Notes under the pieces: generated by a model | The model's database searches: none | What the model saw: only the letters and a program-made list of their open reading frames with translations | Told to the model about the DNA's origin: nothing | Made by a program: the position numbers and the translations under genes | Assembly (NCBI GenBank): GCA_020718525.1 | Contig: DYRX01000146.1 | Location: 1,803 to 9,962 of the forward strand | DNA: 8,160 nt | Origin: Victivallis vadensis | Lineage (GTDB): Bacteria > Verrucomicrobiota > Lentisphaeria > Victivallales > GWF2-50-93 | Direction: 5' to 3' | Shown here: positions 1 through 6,110 of the stretch, piece by piece | Position numbering within the stretch: the stretch's first letter is position 1 | How the letters are laid out: every line of letters begins with the position of its first letter

Positions 1-60
1 GCTGTGGGACTGGCTGTGGGACTGGCTGTGGGACTGGCTGTGGGACTGGCTGTGGCGCTG
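1..60 (-). repeat. 12-bp tandem repeat coding for Pro-Gln-Pro-Val
   Basis: Four perfect copies of gctgtgggactg (1-48) are followed by a fifth with two changes, gctgtggcgctg (49-60). The array reaches the window edge, so its total length is unknown. On the minus strand each unit reads CCA CAG CCA GTC, i.e. PQPV. Since 12 is a multiple of 3, copy-number changes would lengthen or shorten the linker without breaking the frame. The near-identity of the copies at DNA level suggests recent expansion by slippage. Confidence 0.9.
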
Positions 61-172
61 GACGAGCCGCCGGCACCGGATTAGGATTCTGAGTGCGGCG
101 AGTATCCGGAGGGGGAACTGCCCCTACTATGCGCTGTCCGAATCTGTCTATGTCTGCAGGACGCTCCCTCAT
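1..172 (-). CDS. Proline-rich protein, N-terminal 57 codons only (runs off left edge)
   Basis: The reading frame opens with ATG at 172, which shares the ATGA with the stop of the E1-like gene (TGA at 171-169). A GGGAG ribosome binding site (complement of 180-184) lies 7 nt upstream. The frame stays open to the window edge. Translation starts MRERPADIDRFGQR, continues through a short polar, Pro/Arg-rich stretch with no hydrophobic segment, and then enters a Pro-Gln-Pro-Val repeat that is still going at position 1. There is no signal peptide or recognisable domain in the visible part. The overlap with the E1-like gene makes it the fifth gene of the operon and suggests translational coupling. 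Inference: the PQPV stretch is an extended linker, so the functional domain (possibly the missing ubiquitin-like modifier, a target-binding domain or a membrane anchor) should lie to the left of the window. Function unknown. Confidence 0.7.
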   Translation of the reverse strand, partial: MRERPADIDRFGQRIVGAVPPPDTRRTQNPNPVPAARPAPQPVPQPVPQPVPQPVPQ

Positions 173-1311
173 ATTGAAGCTCCCAAGCAAACACTGCATT
201 CGCTGTCTCTTTCAAACTCGATGGAGCTTGTTATCTGCATAGGATGCGAGAAGATTTCAGCCATCGCCCCGCCCGACTTTGACTCCGCGCTGTTGCATAC
301 GAGAGTGAACTGCTTGAGATAGCCTATCGCCCTCCGCGAGTAGTCTTCGTTTCCAATGTTCAGCAGATCGAGAATTATCTTAACGCCAATGTTTGTTATG
401 AAGTTTATGTCGCAGGATATCCCGGGCTCGAAATGGGCTTTCTCCAGCTCCGCCTCGTTCGTATAGAATCGCCTGTTTGCCGAGACGCGCCCTGAAAATT
501 CCGCCGTCCTTTTTCCGAAGAGGCAGGCGTAGCATGGCTGACTTGGAAGCGCATAGAAAAGCTCGCCGGCAAAAGCGCGCTCCCAGAAGCCGATTGACAC
601 GAAGGGAATATTGTAGATTCTGGATATTCTGTTGGCATACAAATCCGCTTCTCTGCTGTCAGCGCACCCCACAATCACGCTAGCGTCCCTTATGAAGGAA
701 TCAAAGCTCTCCTTGTCTATTCTCTCGATCAGGTGTCTTTGTGCGGAAACTCTTATTTCAGGATTTATCTGCCTCATCCTGTCGGCGACGGCGTCAACCT
801 TGTATCGCCCAATATCATAGAGCCCGCATTGGTGCCGGCAAATGTTGTGCGCGCCGAAGATGTCATTGTCCGCAAGAAGAAAATTGCCGACTCCGGCCCT
901 GGCCAGCTCCAGTGCGACCAGACTGCCCACGGAGCCACATCCGGAAATTATCACAGATTTGTCAAGCATTTTTCCAGTCTCGAGAATTCCTGTATTTCTT
1001 GAAAAAATGTCCATCTGCAGATCATAGCTTTCGTTGAGGCACTTTTCGTCGCCCTGAAAGAAGACGATGCCCTCCGCGTCGTCATGGAATCCGACTATCC
1101 CGCCCGGAGCGTCCTGCGGAACTTTGGAGCGATCCTCAAATATCTCGCCAATTTCTTCGAGTCCCGGCGCGGACTTTTCCGATATGGAAACTATGTTGTA
1201 GCGATTTGTATCCGCATGATGAATCCCATATATTTTCCCTGTTTTCCGGGCACCTTTCTGAAGGCTTGACGGGAAATGTACGATTGCTCTACTTTTTTTT
1301 GCCGGAGCCAT
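169..1311 (-). CDS. E1/ThiF/MoeB-like adenylyltransferase
   Basis: A 380-residue protein expected to adenylate the C-terminal glycine of a ubiquitin-like protein with ATP and pass it to a cysteine or an E2. Residues 118-335 form the E1-like Rossmann domain. They contain the nucleotide loop GCGSVGS (124-130), the acidic ADND (147-150), N156 and R159, K171 in DIGRYK, and D218 in CADSRE, so all the usual adenylation residues appear present. C260/C263 (PCYAC) and C372/C375 (ECSVC) form the paired CxxC zinc site typical of ThiF/MoeB. C300 in GISC is a candidate thioester cysteine, placed near the catalytic cysteine region of ThiF. About 115 residues precede the E1 domain and may be a degenerate JAB-like fold. 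Start at 1311: AAAGGAG lies 6 nt upstream, inside the 3' end of the JAB gene, giving a 23-nt overlap. The family call is firm; the exact modifier is unknown. Confidence 0.88.
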   Translation of the reverse strand: MAPAKKSRAIVHFPSSLQKGARKTGKIYGIHHADTNRYNIVSISEKSAPGLEEIGEIFEDRSKVPQDAPGGIVGFHDDAEGIVFFQGDEKCLNESYDLQMDIFSRNTGILETGKMLDKSVIISGCGSVGSLVALELARAGVGNFLLADNDIFGAHNICRHQCGLYDIGRYKVDAVADRMRQINPEIRVSAQRHLIERIDKESFDSFIRDASVIVGCADSREADLYANRISRIYNIPFVSIGFWERAFAGELFYALPSQPCYACLFGKRTAEFSGRVSANRRFYTNEAELEKAHFEPGISCDINFITNIGVKIILDLLNIGNEDYSRRAIGYLKQFTLVCNSAESKSGGAMAEIFSHPMQITSSIEFERDSECSVCLGASI

Positions 1312-2137
1312 GCTTTTCTCCTTTCATCATTTTTTCCACGCACCCGAAACGATACGCCTGCTCTTTCCCTCTGCAGAGGCAGAATACTCTGTTTTTCTTA
1401 ACGAAGAACTCTGCGTCAAAGCGGTCTGCCAGCCCCTTTACCTGGGCATCTCCCTTCAGATCGCCTTCAGGCTTCATCGAAATCAGGATTCTGCCGCCGG
1501 ATGCCCTGATCTCCGTCCTGCAGCCTTCGATTCCTGACAACGCCTCAAGCTCGCGATCCGTTTCGTCGAGTATCCTTTCGACAATCGGAAGATTGCGGTC
1601 CTCTATGTCTTCCGGCGCCTTGAATTCCAGCATCTCTTTGGGAATCTCCCCGTCCCCATGCCGGACATTCCTGATCAAGCGGCATTGAAGATTTTTTGTC
1701 ACATTGTAGGCCGTCAGCCTGAATTCCGGCGCGAGATTGACAAGGCACGACAATATGCCTCTCTCCGGCGCCTTCTCCAGAAAAGCCTTGTGAGTCTCCA
1801 TGTCAGTTCCGGAAAAGCTGTTGAAGCTTCCCGGATGCCTGTGCCATAGGCCGAGCAGTTCAAGCCCCTTCGCGTAGAGTCTCGATCTCGTTTTAAACAG
1901 ATGGTTTACATATTCCTGGTCGTACTCGAAGTATGCGGCTTCTCTGCGCACCTTGAGTCCGGGATCAATGCTTTCGACCACATACCATCTGCCATCGAGC
2001 TCGTGTCCGAGAAGTATCCCGCCAGTCTCCGTCCTTCTGTTGGAATAGGTCTCCGACAGGATGGAAATCTGCGCGTGCTTCGAGAACGCGACACTGCCCT
2101 GCCTGAATATGCGTCCCAGCATTTCAATGCCCTTCAT
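1289..2137 (-). CDS. JAB/JAMM (MPN+) metalloprotease, deubiquitinase-like
   Basis: A 282-residue protein. The N-terminal ~150 residues form a JAB1/MPN domain with a complete JAMM zinc site: E37 in TETGGILLG, then H99-R-H101 followed by seven residues, S109, two residues and D112. Active JAMM enzymes cleave isopeptide or peptide bonds after a ubiquitin-like C-terminus. Here it would trim a modifier precursor or remove the modifier from targets. Residues ~165-282 form a C-terminal extension (a helix around 184-200, then a strand-rich part with C253, C255 and C266 and a lysine-rich tail) that I do not recognise. The start at 2137 forms an ATGA overlap with the stop of the E2-like gene. A second ATG at codon 6 (2122), with AAGGG upstream, is an alternative. 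The gene overlaps the E1-like gene by 23 nt. All active-site residues are intact, so an active protease is expected. Confidence 0.9.
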   Translation of the reverse strand: MKGIEMLGRIFRQGSVAFSKHAQISILSETYSNRRTETGGILLGHELDGRWYVVESIDPGLKVRREAAYFEYDQEYVNHLFKTRSRLYAKGLELLGLWHRHPGSFNSFSGTDMETHKAFLEKAPERGILSCLVNLAPEFRLTAYNVTKNLQCRLIRNVRHGDGEIPKEMLEFKAPEDIEDRNLPIVERILDETDRELEALSGIEGCRTEIRASGGRILISMKPEGDLKGDAQVKGLADRFDAEFFVKKNRVFCLCRGKEQAYRFGCVEKMMKGEKHGSGKKK

Positions 2138-2829
2138 ATCCGGTGCTCGCAGAATTCGGAGTCGCTAAGCTCACCCAGGGACCACAGCTCGAATGCCGCA
2201 ATCCATTTTGCTGCAAAAGCCAGAGCCGATGCCGCCGTATAGTTTGTCCTCCCGACCTTGATGTCCTCCGTCCTGGCAGTGCACAGATACATGTTTCCTT
2301 CGCCGTCGCAAAGCGTGTGCGGTATGGGTTCGCCGCCCATTTCTTCGCTGATTTCCTCCAACTGGGGAATTACAGTATAGACTTTAACGGAACCACCATA
2401 ATTTTTATTGCTCGGATGATCGTGGTCATATATCGCCTGAAGCACCCACTTTTGTTTCGTCATGTTGGATATGAAGTCTCCAAGCCAGAAGAGCCTGCCG
2501 TCATCGAGCTTGCCCAGTGAGAACGAGGGGAAAAAATGTTCCATCGCATGTTTTTCGCTTATAAGCGTCTGCGGACTGTTCTCGTACCAGTAGAAGGAGA
2601 GCGGAAAAGCCAGCTTCCCAGGCGGAATGACGATCCCCTCCTGCTCCGAGGACGTGCCGTTCTCCTCTATCCCCCCCTGCGGACTTACCGTGACTGTTCT
2701 GCCTTCCAGCAGTTTCTCGCGGATTCTCCTCCTCAAATCCGCCGCCTCCCAGTCGTCCCTGTGCGCCTGCAGCGTCCTCGTTTCGACTGGACTGCACATT
2801 CTCCCGCCCGGAATCAGTTCCTTTCTCAT
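2134..2829 (-). CDS. E2/UBC-fold-like protein (candidate ubiquitin-like carrier)
   Basis: A 231-residue protein that I read as a prokaryotic E2. After a charged N-terminus and a linker (1-65), residues ~66-216 follow the order of bacterial E2 domains. There is a strand with GRLFWLGDF (111-119), then a strand with KWVLQAIYDHDHP (127-139), and SVKVYTVIP (147-155). Next comes IPHTLCDGEGNMYLC (169-183), comparable to the His-Pro-Asn to catalytic-Cys stretch of UBC enzymes, and a closing helix AAKWIAAFELW (206-216) like the one ending Cap2-type E2 domains. C183 is the best candidate for the thioester cysteine; C174 is an alternative. Start at 2829: AAAGGAG lies just upstream, 29 nt after the AAA+ gene. 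The place between AAA+ and JAB/E1 supports the call. It may be related to the E2-like protein B of PRTRC cassettes (Prok-E2_D). No profile search was possible, so the fold call is an inference from motifs and context. Confidence 0.65.
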   Translation of the reverse strand: MRKELIPGGRMCSPVETRTLQAHRDDWEAADLRRRIREKLLEGRTVTVSPQGGIEENGTSSEQEGIVIPPGKLAFPLSFYWYENSPQTLISEKHAMEHFFPSFSLGKLDDGRLFWLGDFISNMTKQKWVLQAIYDHDHPSNKNYGGSVKVYTVIPQLEEISEEMGGEPIPHTLCDGEGNMYLCTARTEDIKVGRTNYTAASALAFAAKWIAAFELWSLGELSDSEFCEHRI

Positions 2830-2858
2830 CTCGTTCTCCTTTGTTTGCTGTATTTGTT

Positions 2859-5156
2859 TCAGAAGCCAATCTTCTTGCTTTTTGCGCCGTTTCTGTATTC
2901 GACCTCTTCGCAGAGCGCAGTGATTAGGCTCGAATTTGTAGCCCGTCCCTTCGGCATGAAAAGATTCTTCTGCCGCACAACCTTGAAGTCGCCCGGCGTG
3001 AGACCGCCCAGCCCGCAGAGCCTGCGCGTCTCTTCGCTGGAAAGCTCCGCCCCGCTCAAGTCCTGCAGACAGCGCCTGTAAAAGAGGAGAGCACCCTCAG
3101 GCTTCAGATAGTCGAACTCCACCTTCAGGTTGAACCTTCTTATTGATGCGGAGTCGAAATTCCGCTTGTGGTTCGTCGCGCATACGAGGATGCCTACAAA
3201 GGACTCCATGCACGAAAGCAGTTCGTTGACCATCGAGGTCTCATATGATCTGAAAGCTTTGTCTCTTTCCAGGAAGAGGCTGTCCGCCTCGTCAATGAAA
3301 AGCATGCCTCCGGAATGCTCGGCCTCCGCGAAGGCCTTGCGGATGAGTTTTTCAGTCCCGCCGACATACATGCTCAGCAGATCGCTCGCCCGCCTCGCTA
3401 TGAACTCCCTGCCAAGCTCTTCAGCCGCGAATTTCGCAAATTCAGTCTTGCCGGTCCCCGGCGGGCCGTGCAGAAGAAGATTCATGTTCCTGACCTCAGG
3501 CTTCCCCGTCTCACTGAGATATTTCGAAAAATTCGAAAGGACACCGATCGTTTCGGATATCGGGCAGTCCCCCTTTATGTTGAGGCCCTCCAGGCTGTAG
3601 CCCTTCACCGGCTTGTCGTTCTTCGATGCATAATCCCCGTTGAGAAGGCAGACATGCGGCGCCAGTATTGATTCTATAGTCTCCTCCCTTGTCTCTGGAC
3701 CTGGAACTTCCCCGGAGCCGGATATGATCCGCTTGTAGTTCTTGAGCGCCAGATCAATACCTCCCACATTTATCTCGTATTTCTTTGAGAACTTGCTCAG
3801 CTCGCCGTCCGAAAAGTGATCCTGCAGACCATGCTTTGCGGCGCATGTGCCCCATATCTGGCGGCGCTGTTCGAAGCTGAACTTCCTGAACTTGACTGAA
3901 TAGTCGAAGCGTCTCAGCGTCGAGTCCTCCATATAGGCAACCCTGTTGGAAATCCAGATGCAGGCGCATTTGGAGCTGTCCAGGACATCGTTCAAAATGT
4001 CTTTCCTGGGATTGTGCGGTGACGCGAACGGCTCATCCAGGAAGAGGGAGAATGAGTCGAAGCCGTTGAGCATCTCGTCCGCTTCGTCCACCACAAGGAT
4101 GCTATCCGCCGGATCAACGCTGTTCTGGCAAGCCTTAATCGCGCTGAAGCGGAAGCGATCTCCATGCCTGACACCTTCGCCATCAGGCATCTTGTTCACA
4201 TCGTAGAGACGCAGACCCAGCTTTTTCGCCAGCGATCTGCAGAACTCGGTCTTCCCTGTTCCAGGCTCCCCGTAGAGAAGTATGTTCAGCGGCTCGTCCT
4301 TGCCGCGCGTTCTCACAAGATCGGAAATAAGCCTGACATGCTTCTCCATGGAATGATGGAGGGCAAGGTCAACCGCCTCGCCTTTGAACTCTGTGAAATA
4401 GTACGAGGAAAGAGGCTTGTCATTGACACCCTCCAGGAAGTCGCAGAGCTGGTAGCAGGGGGATCCGTTGCGATCAATCAAATTGTACTTGATCAGCGGG
4501 GCATCGGCGACAATCCTTTTCCGGATATCGTGGATGTTCATGCCTGTGAAGGTCCTCACGTTCAAGAGCCTTCTGCGGAAGTCGGCGGCGAAGAAGGTCA
4601 GCTCTGAAAATTCGCACATCTCCATAAACGCATTGTCTTTGTCTGCAAGGAAAAAAAGGAATAATATTTTCAAGTCCATATTGTCCAGGCTGAAGAGCCC
4701 TTTCAGCTCATCCATACGCCTGCTGAAGATGTCGTCCTGCGCATCCGTCTCCTCGAGCTGTTTCAGAACTCGCTGTGCCTCGGCGAAAATAATCCCCGCA
4801 AGCCTTATCCCTATCGGCTTCTGCCACCATTTCGAGATGAATGCAATCCCCATGCCGTAGTCGAAGTGCTCGTCCTGGCCAAGTCTCTCCGGTTCTGGAA
4901 AAGCCAGCGGATCGTTGTCCTCGCCGCTCTCCGAGTCCTTCACCACTAACTTCATATATTCTGGCTCCTTGCGCAGTTCCTCCCAAAGATTGACAACAAA
5001 ATCCCTGGAAAGATGGCAGAGAACATTGTCTATAAGCGCCATTTTCTTCATGACGTCCCCGCTGTATAGACAGTTCAGCGTGAAGGCGAGATGATGCCGC
5101 CTGACATAGACGCTCGGCTCGCTTTCGGCCCGCGACGTGTAGTAGAAGTGTGCCAT
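2859..5156 (-). CDS. Tandem AAA+ ATPase (two ATPase domains), Cdc48/p97-like arrangement
   Basis: A 765-residue protein and first gene of the operon. The N-terminal ~260 residues hold no motif I know, but residues ~158-235 are helical and could form a winged-helix-like adaptor. ATPase domain 1 has Walker A GEPGTGKT (296-303), Walker B ILVVDEADE (353-361), a sensor-1 Asn in WISNR (~404) and arginines in STLRRF (412-417). Domain 2 has Walker A GPPGTGKT (564-571), a pore-loop-like MYVGGTEK, Walker B MLFIDEAD (618-625), sensor-1 Asn in CATN and arginines in SIRRF (671-675). It ends with GGLTPGDF, a common sensor-2 region in this class. Both domains look catalytically complete. Such proteins form hexamers that thread, unfold or remodel protein targets. 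A TTG at 5183 would add nine residues, but ATG at 5156 has AAGGAG 9 nt upstream and is preferred. Inference: it acts on targets of the co-encoded E1/E2/JAB system. Confidence 0.88.
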   Translation of the reverse strand: MAHFYYTSRAESEPSVYVRRHHLAFTLNCLYSGDVMKKMALIDNVLCHLSRDFVVNLWEELRKEPEYMKLVVKDSESGEDNDPLAFPEPERLGQDEHFDYGMGIAFISKWWQKPIGIRLAGIIFAEAQRVLKQLEETDAQDDIFSRRMDELKGLFSLDNMDLKILFLFFLADKDNAFMEMCEFSELTFFAADFRRRLLNVRTFTGMNIHDIRKRIVADAPLIKYNLIDRNGSPCYQLCDFLEGVNDKPLSSYYFTEFKGEAVDLALHHSMEKHVRLISDLVRTRGKDEPLNILLYGEPGTGKTEFCRSLAKKLGLRLYDVNKMPDGEGVRHGDRFRFSAIKACQNSVDPADSILVVDEADEMLNGFDSFSLFLDEPFASPHNPRKDILNDVLDSSKCACIWISNRVAYMEDSTLRRFDYSVKFRKFSFEQRRQIWGTCAAKHGLQDHFSDGELSKFSKKYEINVGGIDLALKNYKRIISGSGEVPGPETREETIESILAPHVCLLNGDYASKNDKPVKGYSLEGLNIKGDCPISETIGVLSNFSKYLSETGKPEVRNMNLLLHGPPGTGKTEFAKFAAEELGREFIARRASDLLSMYVGGTEKLIRKAFAEAEHSGGMLFIDEADSLFLERDKAFRSYETSMVNELLSCMESFVGILVCATNHKRNFDSASIRRFNLKVEFDYLKPEGALLFYRRCLQDLSGAELSSEETRRLCGLGGLTPGDFKVVRQKNLFMPKGRATNSSLITALCEEVEYRNGAKSKKIGF

Positions 5157-5165
5157 CTCGTCATA

Positions 5166-5171
5166 CTCCTT
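5166..5171 (-). promoter_or_regulatory. Ribosome binding site that sets the AAA+ start
   Basis: AAGGAG on the minus strand, 9 nt before ATG 5156. It lies inside the extra coding stretch that a TTG start at 5183 would need. This favours the ATG start. Confidence 0.8.
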
Positions 5172-5242
5172 TTTTAACGACAAATGATTGTTGAATTGTA
5201 ATATTAGGATAAGGACAAATCGTGCCGATATTCCACATCGGA

Positions 5243-5274
5243 AATTGAAAAAAAGAAAAATTAATCTTTCAATT
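5243..5274. repeat. Inverted repeat AATTGAAA / TTTCAATT in the divergent region
   Basis: Perfect 8-bp arms at 5243-5250 and 5267-5274 are separated by 16 A-rich bases. The arm centres are 24 bp apart, a little over two helical turns, so a dimeric regulator could bind both. It sits upstream of both genes and could serve either direction. It could also arise by chance in AT-rich DNA. Confidence 0.45.
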
Positions 5275-5291
5275 ATTTCAGATATATGGTC

Positions 5292-5319
5292 TTGACAATT
5301 TTGGCCGATGGCCTATATC
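5292..5319 (+). promoter_or_regulatory. Sigma-70-type promoter for the sigma-factor gene
   Basis: A consensus -35 box TTGACA (5292-5297), a 16-bp spacer and a -10-like TATATC (5314-5319), about 35-40 bp upstream of the ATG at 5361. The spacer contains the palindrome GGCC-GAT-GGCC (5303-5313). A larger imperfect inverted repeat, AGATATA (5280-5286) against TATATCT (5314-5320), brackets the promoter, with the right arm covering the -10 box. This layout suggests a repressor site over the promoter. Confidence 0.6.
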
Positions 5320-5320
5320 T

Positions 5321-5339
5321 AGGGGAGGGGTAGGGGGTC
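5321..5339 (+). other. G-rich leader tract
   Basis: aGGGGaGGGGtaGGGGG lies between the predicted -10 box and the ribosome binding site, in what would be the first bases of the mRNA. Three runs of four to five G, plus the GG pairs of the ribosome binding site, could form a two- or three-layer G-quadruplex near the start codon. Confidence 0.4.
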
Positions 5340-5360
5340 AAAAAAACAAAGGAGGTTCGA

Positions 5361-6110
5361 ATGCCGTTCATCTCCGCATCAGCAAACTCGCAAAACTCTC
5401 AAATCGGGCAGAATTCAGCAGAAATCGAAGAAAAATTCCACAAGTACCAGCACCTGGTGCATAACATAGCAAAAAGCTATTCAAGGTTTTCCAATGACTA
5501 TCCGGCTCTTATATCAAGAGGCAATGAAGGTCTCCTTTCGGCAATACAATATTTCGATCCGGCCAGATGTCCCCATTTCGAGCCTTATGCCATAGTACAT
5601 ATAAGGCTTAGGATGATAAAGGCTCTCAGACAGGAGAGAGTCGTCAAGATTCCGCACAGGACCGCCGCCAGAATCAGAAAGGTCAAGGCGGCAATCGAGT
5701 ATTTGAACTGCGTTTTGAAAAGAATGCCGGACTATTCCGAAATCGCCGAATACACCGGCATCGCCCCTAAAATCGTCCACAGCCTCATGACCTGCAACTA
5801 CGGCGAAGTCTCCATGAGCGTCCCACTGCCGGACGGCAGGGCGTCATTTGAAGATTTGCTCCCGGACACCGCCGCAAAAGATCCGAGTGCGCTTATTGAC
5901 GAACTCCACATCCAGGAGAAAATGACCGAATCCTTCACAGTCCTGAACAAAACCGAGAAAACCGTCATATCAATGCGCTTCGGTCTCGACGGCAGGGAAA
6001 AACGATCCCTTGAAGAAATCGGAATCGCCATCGGCAAATCCAAGGAGCGCGTCAGACAAATCGGGGAAAGAGCAATGAAACGCATGAGAAAGCATATCGG
6101 AGAAATATAG
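5361..6110 (+). CDS. Sigma-70-family alternative sigma factor
   Basis: A 249-residue RNA polymerase sigma factor with regions 2, 3 and 4 but no region 1.1. Region 2 spans ~25-92 with the core-binding LISRGNEGLLSAIQYFDP (50-67) and a divergent 2.3/2.4 part (YAIVHIRLRMIKALRQ). Region 3 spans ~96-142 (RTAARIRKV, then PDYSEIAEYTGI). Region 4 spans ~185-246, with LNKTEKTVISMRFGLDG (195-211) followed by the helix-turn-helix LEEIGIAIGKSKERVRQI (217-234), which contacts the -35 element. The length and region content fit group 2/3 factors. It directs polymerase to a promoter set that cannot be deduced here. Start: ATG at 5361 with a perfect AAAGGAGG (5348-5355) 5 nt upstream. It is divergent from the AAA+/E2/JAB/E1 operon, so it may regulate that operon, itself, or the genes after it. 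No anti-sigma gene is visible. Confidence 0.9.
   Translation: MPFISASANSQNSQIGQNSAEIEEKFHKYQHLVHNIAKSYSRFSNDYPALISRGNEGLLSAIQYFDPARCPHFEPYAIVHIRLRMIKALRQERVVKIPHRTAARIRKVKAAIEYLNCVLKRMPDYSEIAEYTGIAPKIVHSLMTCNYGEVSMSVPLPDGRASFEDLLPDTAAKDPSALIDELHIQEKMTESFTVLNKTEKTVISMRFGLDGREKRSLEEIGIAIGKSKERVRQIGERAMKRMRKHIGEI

Larger units (their letters stand above)
5157..5360. promoter_or_regulatory. Divergent control region between the AAA+ operon and the sigma-factor gene
   Basis: This is an AT-rich 204-bp gap with no open frame of note. It must carry the start signals of both arms. The right-facing promoter is clear (5292-5319). For the left-facing operon I see only a weak -10-like TAATAT (complement of 5201-5206) without a matching -35 box. 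That promoter may use another sigma factor, possibly the one encoded next door, or need an activator. Confidence 0.6.

Noticed and set aside
1..60. CRISPR array
   Set aside because: Units of 12 bp follow each other without spacers and translate in frame to PQPV. This is a coding tandem repeat.
1206..1688. 160-codon plus-strand open frame
   Set aside because: It lies antisense to the JAB and E1 genes, whose motifs are intact. It has no ribosome binding site or recognisable domain.
169..2137. Thiamine or molybdopterin biosynthesis (ThiF/MoeB with JAB, as in some sulfur-carrier systems)
   Set aside because: No ThiS/MoaD, ThiG, ThiH or cysteine desulfurase is nearby, and the partners are an E2-like protein and an AAA+ ATPase, which fit conjugation better.
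2501..2869. 122-codon minus-strand frame overlapping the AAA+/E2 junction
   Set aside because: It is out of frame with both real genes, which have good starts and stops. It is low-complexity Gly/Glu/Arg sequence.
2536..3081. 181-codon plus-strand open frame
   Set aside because: Antisense to the E2-like and AAA+ genes. Its composition (Arg/Pro/Ser-rich) is typical of a shadow frame.
5157..5183. TTG start at 5183 adding nine residues to the AAA+ protein
   Set aside because: The ATG at 5156 has AAGGAG at the right distance, and that site lies inside the extra stretch. TTG 5183 has no ribosome binding site.
5190..5230. Clear sigma-70 promoter for the left-facing operon
   Set aside because: Only TAATAT (complement of 5201-5206) is -10-like. 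The expected -35 position reads ATCGGC, so no firm promoter is called.
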